A DNA stretch of 11,960 nucleotides from JBOHHR01 sp050740975. Lineage in GTDB: Bacteria; Pseudomonadota; Gammaproteobacteria; JBOHHR01. Position numbers and translations under genes: made by a program. The stretch lies in assembly GCA_050740975.1 (NCBI GenBank), contig JBOIEE010000236.1:1-11960 (forward strand). The letters run 5' to 3'. The notes below the pieces were generated by a model. That model was not told the origin of the DNA, ran no database searches, and worked only from the letters and a program-made list of their open reading frames with translations. This document shows positions 7,134 through 11,960 of this stretch, piece after piece (the first letter of the stretch is position 1; the number at the start of each line of letters is the position of its first letter).

Positions 7134-7567
7134 TGGCCCGCGAGCGAGAGCAGCCGCGCACGCTCCGTCTCCTCGTCGCGTACAGCGGCACCGACCTGCG
7201 GCTCCTCGACCGGCAGAGCGTCGAGATGATCCCGCCTCCCGCCGACGAGCCTGTCGGCGAGCAGCGGTCGGGCTTCTGGCTCGAGCTCCGGGACGAAAAG
7301 GGCGAGACCCTCTACAGCCGGGTGACGCAGAACCCGATCCGTTTCTCGGCGGAGCTGCTCACGGACGACCCCCAGCGTCCGGTTGCCCGAACAGAGCTGG
7401 GCGAGGTGCAGGGAGAGTTCGTCCTCCACGTGCCGGACCTCCCCGAGGCGCAGGCGCTCGTCTTCATGAGCACCCCCGCCGGGCTCGCCGCGCTCGGGGA
7501 GGCCGCCTCCGAGGTGGCGCGGCTCGACCTGAGACAGCCGTCCCAAGGGAAGCCGACGGCTGAGTGA
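7133..7567 (+). CDS. Protein of unknown function coupled to the M64 peptidase, 144 residues
   Basis: ATG 7133 has GGGAG at 7122-7126, 6 bases upstream; a TTG at 7106 is a weaker alternative. The protein has no signal peptide, membrane segment or motif I can name. It is rich in alternating hydrophobic and charged residues (RTLRLLVAYSGTDLRLL, then SGFWLELRDEKGETLYSRV, later GEFVLHVPDLPEAQALVFM), which suggests a beta-rich domain of the Ig or jelly-roll kind. Its stop TGA overlaps the GTG of the peptidase gene by 4 bp, so the two are probably co-translated and may act together, as inhibitor, substrate or partner. I recall similar proteins beside M64 genes elsewhere, but cannot verify this here. 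Third codon positions are almost all G or C, unlike the flanks. Confidence 0.75.
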   Translation: MAREREQPRTLRLLVAYSGTDLRLLDRQSVEMIPPPADEPVGEQRSGFWLELRDEKGETLYSRVTQNPIRFSAELLTDDPQRPVARTELGEVQGEFVLHVPDLPEAQALVFMSTPAGLAALGEAASEVARLDLRQPSQGKPTAE

Positions 7568-8667
7568 GCACCGCGGACGGAACGGTCGTCGGCACGACGA
7601 AGATCGTCGATCACGGCTCCGCGGCGAGCCGCTTCAACCTCGTCATCCTCTCGGACGGCTACCGCCAGGCGGAGCTCGGCCAGTTCGCCGCCGACGCGCA
7701 GCAGTTCGTGAACCGTCTGTTTTCCACCGCGCCCTTCGACCAACTCCAGTGCGCAATCAACGTCTACCGGGTCGACGTCAGCTCGACCGACAGCGGTGCC
7801 GACGACCCCACGGCGTGCGGCGGCACCGGCGCCACGCCCGCGACGTACTTCGACGCATCGTTCTGCAACGCAGGCATCCAGCGACTCCTGCTCGTCAACA
7901 CCACGACGGTCGTGAACGTCCTCAGCGCGCAGGTGCCGCAGTGGCACCAGGCGCTCGTAATCGTGAACAGCGCGATCTGGGGCGGAGCAGGCGGGACGAT
8001 CGGAACGACCTCGAAAGCGGCCGGGTGGGAGGGCATCGCGATCCACGAGATGGGTCATTCCGCCTTCGGCCTTGCGGACGAGTACGAGTACTGGGCGGGG
8101 TGCGGCATCGACACTACCCAGAACGTCTATACGGGGCCAGAGCCGATGCAGCCGAACATCACCGCGGACAGCAACCGGGCGACGATCAAGTGGGGCGACC
8201 TGATCGCGGCGTCGACGCCGATGCCGACGACGTCGAACGCGGACTGCACGCAGTGCGACTCGCAGCTGAGCCCGGTTCCGGCCGGCACAGTGGGCGCGTT
8301 CGAGGGCGCCGGGTACTTTCACTGCGGCTTGTTCCGGCCCGAGTTCGACTGCATGATGCGGAACCTGACGGGCTTCTGTGCGGTCTGCCGCCGCCGGATC
8401 ACGCAGACGCTTACGCCCTTCCTCCCGACTTGCACCGCGCCGATCTTCGGCGGCTCCTCGGCGATCGTGTGCCTGTTCAGGACAATCGTGTTCGGCATCC
8501 TGATCGCGTTCCTCGGCGTGCTGTTGCTCTTCCTGCGGGTGCTGTGCCGCCTCGGGGTGAGGAGCGCGTGCGGCCAAGCCGGCTCCGTCGCGTGCCAGAT
8601 CGCCCAGCTGCGCTTCCGGATCACGCGCTGCCGGAGCGGCAATACCGACCCCTGCGTGGCGCTCTAG
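7564..8667 (+). CDS. Peptidase M64 family zinc metalloprotease with C-terminal membrane segment
   Basis: M64 (PF09471) is named after an IgA protease; environmental members have unknown substrates. The 367-residue product opens with a family-like region (SRFNLVILSDGYRQAELGQF), and the active site is IHEMGHSAFGLADEYEYW with zinc ligands His161 and His165 and catalytic Glu162. A Cys-rich end follows (CMMRNLTGFCAVCRRRITQT). The GTG start at 7564 overlaps the previous stop (GTGA), so translation is probably coupled. No signal peptide is visible. Residues about 301-324 form one hydrophobic helix followed by a Cys/Arg-rich tail of about 43 residues, so the protein may be tail-anchored with its catalytic domain inside the cell. 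That placement is inference. The gene is strongly GC-rich and complete, suggesting transfer as a two-gene module. Confidence 0.9.
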   Translation: MSTADGTVVGTTKIVDHGSAASRFNLVILSDGYRQAELGQFAADAQQFVNRLFSTAPFDQLQCAINVYRVDVSSTDSGADDPTACGGTGATPATYFDASFCNAGIQRLLLVNTTTVVNVLSAQVPQWHQALVIVNSAIWGGAGGTIGTTSKAAGWEGIAIHEMGHSAFGLADEYEYWAGCGIDTTQNVYTGPEPMQPNITADSNRATIKWGDLIAASTPMPTTSNADCTQCDSQLSPVPAGTVGAFEGAGYFHCGLFRPEFDCMMRNLTGFCAVCRRRITQTLTPFLPTCTAPIFGGSSAIVCLFRTIVFGILIAFLGVLLLFLRVLCRLGVRSACGQAGSVACQIAQLRFRITRCRSGNTDPCVAL

Positions 8668-8781
8668 CGCCGCCCAGGACTCGGTACGAGGTATGCCGGG
8701 GTCAGCACTTCCTCGGTGGCTCTTTCAGCCGCTAGCGATTGGGCGCCTCGTGGCGCACTAACTTATTGATTTCTTGGTTAT
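8668..8781. other. Spacer between the M64 module and the tRNA-Pro fragment
   Basis: The GC-rich composition fades over this stretch into AT-rich sequence just before the tRNA fragment. One 5-bp hairpin lies at 8743-8756 (GCGCC TCGT GGCGC), but no T run follows, so it is not a convincing terminator for the M64 gene. Confidence 0.35.
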
Positions 8782-8827
8782 TGGTCGGGGCAGAGGGATT
8801 TGAACCCACGACCCCCTGCTCCCAAAG
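8782..8827 (-). repeat. 3' fragment of tRNA-Pro(TGG), probable attachment-site scar
   Basis: Read on the minus strand, 8827 to 8782 gives the anticodon loop (CTTTGGGA with anticodon TGG), the 3' side of the anticodon stem, the T arm (GGGTTCAAATCCC) and a full acceptor end including CCA. All 5' tRNA sequence is missing: homology stops abruptly at the loop. This is the piece of tRNA that tyrosine recombinases duplicate on integration. By that geometry the element lies to the right, where an integrase remnant starts at 8914, and the intact tRNA-Pro should lie at higher coordinates, beyond this window. It is not a working tRNA gene. Confidence 0.9.
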
Positions 8828-8913
8828 TAGATCGACATAGGTGCCTGGATGTAATTAGGAATCATATAGATACAGTGCATTTACCCCAAAATGGGTTTCG
8901 TCCAATACTGTTG

Positions 8914-9425
8914 TTAATCGCGGGAAACGCGGGCAGAACACTGGATCTCGCAGTCGAGATAAAGCCGCGTGGTCTCAGCATCGCGGTGCCCGAGCAGCGC
9001 TTGCGGATCGACCCGGCATCGCGCAATTGTTTTGCCCCGAGGACACGGATCTCATGGAAGCTGGGTCGCTTGGTCGGGTCCTGCGGGAACAGTGCGGGAT
9101 CGGCGACGTCGCGCGCGGTTTCTTAAACCCGCGCGATAAGGAAGCCGGGGCCAGCTTCTTGCCGCGGCGCGCCTTGTTCGCGCACCGGAGCACACCCCCT
9201 CGCTCTTGGCGTGCTTGAATACGAGCAAGAGCAGGGAGCGGTAGGCGCGCGCGGCGCGGGGAGAATAGCCGCGCGGAAATGCGCGACGTGTTGGGTTGTG
9301 ATGTCGTCCGCCATCAGGCCCGCGAAATGGCGACTCACGTGCCGGAGGATGCGTTGATATTCCTTTAGCGTCGTCTTGGATAGTCCCAGCGTGCGTAATA
9401 GCAAGCGATCCTCCGACGCCAGCGC
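8914..9425 (-). pseudogene. Frame-broken tyrosine recombinase (integrase) next to the tRNA-Pro scar
   Basis: Family-like pieces follow in order but in different frames. From 9425 to about 9258: LSKTTLKEYQRILRHVSRHF and ADDITTQHVAHFRAAI, the N-terminal core-binding domain. Then to about 9195: AARAYRSLLLLVFKHAKSEG. Then, over about 9119-9015: DPTKRPSFHEIRVLGAKQL, with the HxxR motif coded at 9045-9056. Finally to the TAA at 8914-8916: QALLGHRDAETTRLYLDCEI, with the second His at 8986-8988 and the nucleophile Tyr at 8959-8961. At least three frame changes are needed and the N-terminus has no start (in-frame TAG just upstream of 9425), so it is inactive as written. The gene reads towards the tRNA-Pro fragment, as expected for the integrase of an element inserted there. 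Confidence 0.85.
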
Positions 9426-9544
9426 CTACCGGTCATTCAAGTTAGTTGAAAGCGGTTATTCGACGGGCGCAACCGATCGCCGGCGCGCAAAGCGCGACGG
9501 GAACCGAATAGCGACAGTGTTCGGCGCTCTGGTAGACGCTAGGG
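9426..9544. other. Spacer between integrase remnant and membrane-protein gene
   Basis: No gene is recognised; several short shadow frames only. The upstream part of the integrase gene would be expected here but I cannot find family-like residues, so it is deleted or unrecognisable. Confidence 0.3.
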
Positions 9545-9985
9545 TCACGTCGCTTGATTGCTGATTAGGGAGGCAAGCCGCCAGAGCAGAAAACCCAACA
9601 TAGCACAAGCGATGCCGCAGCCAACTGCGAGTACTTTGAGCTGACGTGCACGTGCTACCGCCGCCTCGCCGATGATGACTGGCGTATCGCGAATGACGCG
9701 ATGTCCCGGTGGTGGAAACTCTCGTGCCCGGAGAACCTTTGCGCCGAGCGACCAAAGGTAAGCCGCGAGCGTCAGCAGTGGTACAAATACTAGGGTGGCG
9801 ACAACGAGAAAAATAAATTGCAGTCGCTGCGCCGATTCTCTTGGCTCGGCCAATATCCAGTCGCGCAGTGGAATACGATACCGCTCAAAGGCCAAGATCA
9901 GCAGCGCCCCTACAACTGCGGCGACGCTTAGGAGAAGCACAGCATGACGTCGGGCATCGGGATGAGTTCTACGGACGTCCGTCAT
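9545..9985 (-). CDS. Small inner-membrane protein of unknown function, 146 residues
   Basis: Three hydrophobic stretches are visible: about residues 15-33 (HAVLLLSVAAVVGALLILAF), 54-77 (FIFLVVATLVFVPLLTLAAY) and 117-138 (VLAVGCGIACAMLGFLLWRL). Between the second and third lies a conserved-looking loop, FPPPGHRVIRDTPVIIGEAA. Proteins with this PPPG-VIRDTP loop occur as hypothetical membrane proteins in proteobacteria, from memory; no function is known to me. The frame is intact and codon use fits the region. The ribosome binding site before ATG 9985 is weak. It is downstream of the ankyrin gene and a small ORF on the same strand, with a 79-base gap, and could share their transcript. Confidence 0.75.
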   Translation of the reverse strand: MTDVRRTHPDARRHAVLLLSVAAVVGALLILAFERYRIPLRDWILAEPRESAQRLQFIFLVVATLVFVPLLTLAAYLWSLGAKVLRAREFPPPGHRVIRDTPVIIGEAAVARARQLKVLAVGCGIACAMLGFLLWRLASLISNQAT

Positions 9986-10064
9986 TTCTGCTGCAGTCTA
10001 ACGTGTCTAGATCACCTTTGCGACGTGCAGCGACGAGATTTGCGCGTACGTATACGGCGAGGGA

Positions 10065-10211
10065 TTAATTGTCATGGCGCCTGATCAATATACGGATTCC
10101 AAAACTTGCCAAGATCACACACTTAATCCCAAATATCCAAAAGAAAAGCGCAAATCGCGGTGCCCCGAAAAATACCCGATAAGCACCGTCACAAGAGGCG
10201 TATGCTCTCAC
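10065..10211 (-). CDS. Possible 48-residue single-helix membrane protein coupled to the ankyrin gene
   Basis: The GTG start at 10211 overlaps the TGA of the ankyrin gene by three bases within the shared GTGA, a classic coupling arrangement. The product carries one hydrophobic helix (FALFFWIFGIKCVILASFGI) and ends with basic residues (RILIRRHDN), consistent with a small inner-membrane protein with its positive end in the cytoplasm. I do not recognise the family. A chance ORF cannot be ruled out, but the overlap and the helix argue for a real gene. Confidence 0.45.
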   Translation of the reverse strand: MRAYASCDGAYRVFFGAPRFALFFWIFGIKCVILASFGIRILIRRHDN

Positions 10212-10779
10212 CTTCCCAGTCTCGCCTCGTGCGCGGCCAGCAGCTCTGCAATCTCGTGAAAGCCTGCCTTCTCGGCAATTTCTCGAGGCGCCCCGCAGTC
10301 GTCGATTCGTGTTCGGAGGCGTGGGTCCGCACCGGCCTCCAGCAGAAGCTCGACGGCTGGCAGATTGCCTTCGCTCGCAGCCATGTGCAACGGCGTGTAA
10401 TCGTTGAGGCCGCTGATTGGGATCGGCCCCGAACGACAGAACGACAGCAGTAGCTTGATGATGTCGGCGACGTCCGGTCTTTCTGGAGCCCTTGGCTGGG
10501 CCCGGCTGCACGACAACGCTGTAATTAGTGGTGGAAAACCGGCGTGATCCTGCGGGTTGGGATCGGCGCCAATCTCGAGCAAAGTACGGATGAACGACAA
10601 CGGGCTATGGTAAATCGCGTACTCGAGGCACGAGCCTATCGTGAGTGGCATCGGGCCGTTGGCAGGCTCGCTGGATCATCGACAGCGCTCTGCAACGCGG
10701 TAAGATCACCCGTGCGAAAAGCGCCGTCGATCTTCTTGAATGTCTCGTATTCCGCGCATCGCTCCGCATCTGACTTCAT
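10208..10779 (-). pseudogene. Ankyrin-repeat protein gene with three frame lesions
   Basis: Ankyrin repeats bind other proteins. The intended product looks about 185 residues long. Its N-terminus (MKSDAERCAEYETFKKIDGA, then FRTGDLTALQSAVDD) starts at ATG 10779, and one missing base near 10664 shifts it into the main frame (GPMPLTIGSCLEYAIY, SFIRTLLEIGADPN, TPLHMAASEGNLPAVELLLE, then AGADPRLRT). An internal 8-bp tandem duplication (AACGACAG twice, 10432-10447, plus strand) and a nearby 2-base loss near 10420 cancel each other, replacing an expected GADPNQR loop with CRSGPIPIS. The open frame as written runs 10651-10208 (147 residues). The gene follows another ankyrin fragment by 15 bases, with GAGGAA overlapping that fragment's stop as a possible binding site. 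It is either a decayed gene or one with assembly indels. Confidence 0.75.
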
Positions 10780-10794
10780 CTCGGCGTTTATTCC

Positions 10795-10959
10795 TCATGG
10801 TTTGGGTTTCAACGCTGCAGCCAATTCCAGCATGCCGCGTTCCACTGCCAGATCATGGGCTGTCTTGCCAGCGAACCCCGGAGAACCGGTTCCCCGCAAT
10901 GAGAGATCTGACCCAGCGTTCACCAGCCCGTGTAGGATGTGCTGAGGAACGAAGCGCAT
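10795..10959 (-). pseudogene. C-terminal fragment of an ankyrin-repeat protein gene
   Basis: Reading from ATG 10959, LVNAGSDLSLRGTGSPGFAG followed by KTAHDLAVERGMLELAAALK is one ankyrin repeat and a family-like C-terminus, ending at TGA 10795. An in-frame TGA lies a few codons upstream and no further repeats are found. Just 50 bases upstream begins a palindromic repeat element (11009), so the 5' part of the gene has been lost or displaced there. It is directly upstream of the second ankyrin gene and was probably the first gene of that operon. Confidence 0.65.
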
Positions 10960-11008
10960 CGTTCGAGTTATTCACCCGCGCAAACGTCGAATATTCCCTC
11001 GCAACCCC

Positions 11009-11086
11009 AGCCAGTGTAGCGTGCGCCATGCGCACGAAACGAGAAAGTGGACTTCAATCGTGCGCCCGGCGCACGCTACGCTGGCT
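11009..11086. repeat. Palindromic repeat element, copy 1
   Basis: Outer arms of 19 bp (11009-11027 and 11068-11086) are inverted repeats with one mismatch. Each arm is also part of a smaller hairpin: GTGCGC CAT GCGCAC at 11021-11035 and CGTGCGCC C GGCGCACG at 11060-11076. The core 11021-11083 recurs at 11373-11435 with two substitutions. No ORF is inside. It resembles the REP/MITE-like GTAGxGTGCGCC...GGCGCACxCTAC elements scattered in proteobacterial genomes, from memory. It abuts the truncated ankyrin gene on the left and the tRNA-Phe fragment on the right. Confidence 0.85.
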
Positions 11087-11102
11087 AGCATCAAAGGCGG
11101 CA

Positions 11103-11143
11103 TGCCTGGTACGGAATTGAACCGCCGACACGGGGATTTTCAG
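11103..11143 (-). repeat. 3' fragment of tRNA-Phe(GAA), probable attachment-site scar
   Basis: On the minus strand, from 11143, the anticodon loop CTGAAAA with anticodon GAA is followed by TCCCC, the variable loop, the T arm (GGCGGTTCAATTCCG) and an acceptor strand ACCAGGCA. The final CCA is replaced by TGCC and one T-stem base is missing, so it is degraded. Nothing matches the 5' half: similarity stops at the start of the anticodon loop. As with the tRNA-Pro fragment, this is the pattern left by integration into a tRNA gene, with the element on the right. Confidence 0.8.
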
Positions 11144-11309
11144 GCACTAGGACAAACTAAGAAGATCAATAGGTTAGTAGGCTTTATCCGAATATACACC
11201 CGATTTACACCCCTTTTTTCCTCAGTTAGTTACGTGTTAAGCCGAGAAATATTAGGAAAGAATAATTCGCTTAGGAATGCTCACACACTACTTAGCGCGT
11301 TGTGCCAAC
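11144..11309. other. AT-rich DNA between two opposed tRNA fragments
   Basis: No gene is recognised. The 166 bases are much more AT-rich than the surroundings and contain two similar words 11 bases apart, ATACACC (11194-11200) and TTACACC (11205-11211), followed by a C/T tract. Such repeats resemble arm-type binding sites next to integrase attachment sites. That reading is inference. Confidence 0.4.
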
Positions 11310-11358
11310 AGCAGCGGTCTTTTAATCCGTTGGTCGATGGTTCAAATCCATCACGGCC
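11310..11358 (+). repeat. 3' fragment of tRNA-Lys(TTT), probable attachment-site scar
   Basis: From AGCAGCGGTC through the anticodon loop CTTTTAA (anticodon TTT) and the T arm (GATGGTTCAAATCCATC) to ACGGCC, the sequence matches the 3' two-thirds of a bacterial tRNA-Lys. The 5' part (acceptor strand and most of the D arm) does not follow: the preceding bases cannot pair with ACGGCC. The 3' end reads ACAGCC instead of CACCA. It is therefore a fragment, not a working gene. By scar geometry its element lies to the left, opposite in sense to the tRNA-Phe fragment. Confidence 0.8.
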
Positions 11359-11360
11359 AC

Positions 11361-11437
11361 AGCCGGCGTTTCGTGCGCCATGCGCACGAAACGAGAAAGT
11401 GGACTGCAATCGTGCGCACGGCGCACGCTACGCTGCT
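11361..11437. repeat. Palindromic repeat element, copy 2
   Basis: The core 11373-11435 matches 61 of 63 bases of copy 1 in the same orientation (T to G in the spacer; C to A in the right hairpin loop). Both inner hairpins are kept. The left outer arm is less conserved (GGCGTTTCGTGCGCC against CGTAGCGTGCGCC in the complement of the right arm). It begins 3 bases after the tRNA-Lys fragment. Confidence 0.85.
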
Positions 11438-11716
11438 GAGCGGCCACGAACCGCGTTACCGGTTGGTGGCTACCGGCATCGCACCAGATACGGTGATCGG
11501 GCACTATTTCAATCTCAGACCTCTGAGGTTGACAGTCATGACATCCGCGAATGCCTCGCCTACAATCACTCGCTCGGCAGCGGAGGTGGCAGAAAAAAAC
11601 GATCGCTTCCCGCCTTGATGGCGGCAAGCCCTCATTCAGTGGTAGAAAACAAGAGAGATAGCGAGAGCAGAATAAGGCAATGGAGCGGCACGGCCGTCCC
11701 TCCCTCAAAAAGACGC
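11438..11716. other. No recognised gene
   Basis: An open plus-strand frame runs to 11618 (GHEPRYRLVATGIAPDTVIG...), but it would start inside the tRNA-Lys fragment and I see no family. Other structure: a 6-bp palindrome at 11514-11527 (CTCAGA CC TCTGAG) and the hairpin at 11606-11628. Confidence 0.4.
11593..11628 (-). terminator. Weak intrinsic-terminator-like hairpin
   Basis: CTTCCCGCC (11606-11614) pairs with GGCGGCAAG (11620-11628), 8 of 9 positions, around a 5-base loop. On the minus strand a run of seven T follows after six bases. No minus-strand gene ends directly before it, because the basic-protein gene has its own terminator at 11717-11750, so it may be a second terminator or a leftover. 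Confidence 0.35.
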
Positions 11717-11750
11717 AGCGTCTCCGGTTCCGAATCGAACCGGAGACGCT
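11717..11750 (-). terminator. Intrinsic terminator of the H1-like gene
   Basis: A perfect 14-bp stem (AGCGTCTCCGGTTC at 11717-11730, complement at 11737-11750) closes a 6-base loop. On the minus strand it is followed by GCGTCTTTTTGAG. It lies 11 bases after the stop codon of the minus-strand gene at 11762. On the plus strand TGAGTGGATTTTTATTT follows, so it may also stop transcription coming from the left. Confidence 0.85.
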
Positions 11751-11761
11751 TGAGTGGATTT

Positions 11762-11920
11762 TTATTTCTTGGATTTGGCGGAAGCGCGCTTGGCCGGCGC
11801 CTTTCTGCTGGCGGAGACCGGGCGCTTGGTGCTCATTGCGACCGCTTTCCTGCGGGCGGGGGCGGGCCGCTTAACCGTCTTAGAAACTGCCTTTACCATC
11901 TTTTTCACTTTCGTTGCCAT
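11762..11920 (-). CDS. Histone H1-like Lys/Ala/Pro-rich small protein, 52 residues
   Basis: ATG 11920 is preceded by GGGAG (11930-11934, minus strand) at 9 bases. The product starts MATKVKKMVKAVSKTVKRPA and ends KAPAKRASAKSKK; it is almost entirely Lys, Arg, Ala, Pro, Ser and Val, with no hydrophobic core. That composition resembles the disordered tails of bacterial histone H1-like proteins (Hc1/AlgP style), which bind DNA non-specifically. DNA binding here is inference from composition. A strong terminator follows. The gene is small but well framed by binding site and terminator, so it is likely real. Confidence 0.75.
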   Translation of the reverse strand: MATKVKKMVKAVSKTVKRPAPARRKAVAMSTKRPVSASRKAPAKRASAKSKK

Positions 11921-11960
11921 TCTATATCACTCCCATCGACTCGTGTTATTCCGCTTCCAT

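Noticed and set aside
7312..8735. Long open frames on both strands overlapping the M64 gene
   Set aside because: High GC in third positions removes stops from other frames. These products are Arg/Ala/Pro-rich and lack any motif, while the M64 frame has a clear active site.
11270..11358. A complete tRNA-Lys gene
   Set aside because: TTAGC...GTTG before the fragment looks faintly like a D arm, but the bases before it cannot pair with the ACGGCC acceptor strand, and the CCA end is altered.
11009..11437. CRISPR array
   Set aside because: There are only two copies, 352 bp apart, with tRNA fragments between and internal hairpins. This does not have the regular repeat-spacer form.
11277..11618. 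Plus-strand open frame of 113 codons
   Set aside because: It runs through the tRNA-Lys fragment and repeat copy 2, which are not coding, and the remaining residues match no family I know.

Overview
This window looks like an accessory or decaying stretch of a proteobacterial chromosome, most likely gamma- or betaproteobacterial. That reading rests on a phasin-like protein, a proteobacterial-type pyruvate phosphate dikinase, a Kup remnant, small Lys-rich proteins, a UPF0060/YnfA-like remnant and tRNA 3' fragments of bacterial type with encoded or expected CCA ends. The species cannot be named from the sequence. Everything below comes from reading the sequence and recalled family knowledge; no database search was run.

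Left part (1-5450), metabolism. A phasin-like gene on the minus strand (polyhydroxyalkanoate granule coat) has a disturbed 5' end and ends at a strong intrinsic terminator. Next comes a minus-strand methylenetetrahydrofolate reductase fused to a MetV-type Cys-rich C-terminal domain. Its N-terminal part needs two frame changes to be read. Divergent from it is an intact 900-residue pyruvate phosphate dikinase with all catalytic motifs.

Middle part (5450-7130), gene debris and tiny genes. A 5' scrap of a Kup potassium transporter is followed by a perfect 15-bp tandem repeat. Then come two short Lys/Arg-rich ORFs with good ribosome binding sites, and an antisense N-terminal scrap of a ynfA-like gene. 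About 600 bases here have no recognisable gene.

GC-rich module (7080-8667). A 17-residue leader ORF overlaps the start of a 144-residue protein of unknown function, which in turn overlaps by 4 bp a peptidase M64 family metalloprotease. The three reading frames are chained by stop/start overlaps. The protease has no visible signal peptide but has a C-terminal membrane segment. Composition differs clearly from the flanks, which suggests transfer.

Right part (8780-11960), integration scars and remnants. A 3' fragment of tRNA-Pro(TGG) lies next to a frame-broken tyrosine recombinase. Further on are minus-strand membrane-protein and ankyrin-repeat genes (one truncated, one with three frame lesions), then 3' fragments of tRNA-Phe and tRNA-Lys facing each other across 166 bp of AT-rich DNA. 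Two nearly identical 63-bp inverted-repeat elements flank those fragments. A small histone-H1-like basic protein with a 14-bp-stem terminator closes the window.

The main theme is turnover: repeated integration at tRNA genes, several truncated genes, and many single-base frame breaks. The frame breaks could be real decay or indel errors in the assembly; read-level checking would separate these.
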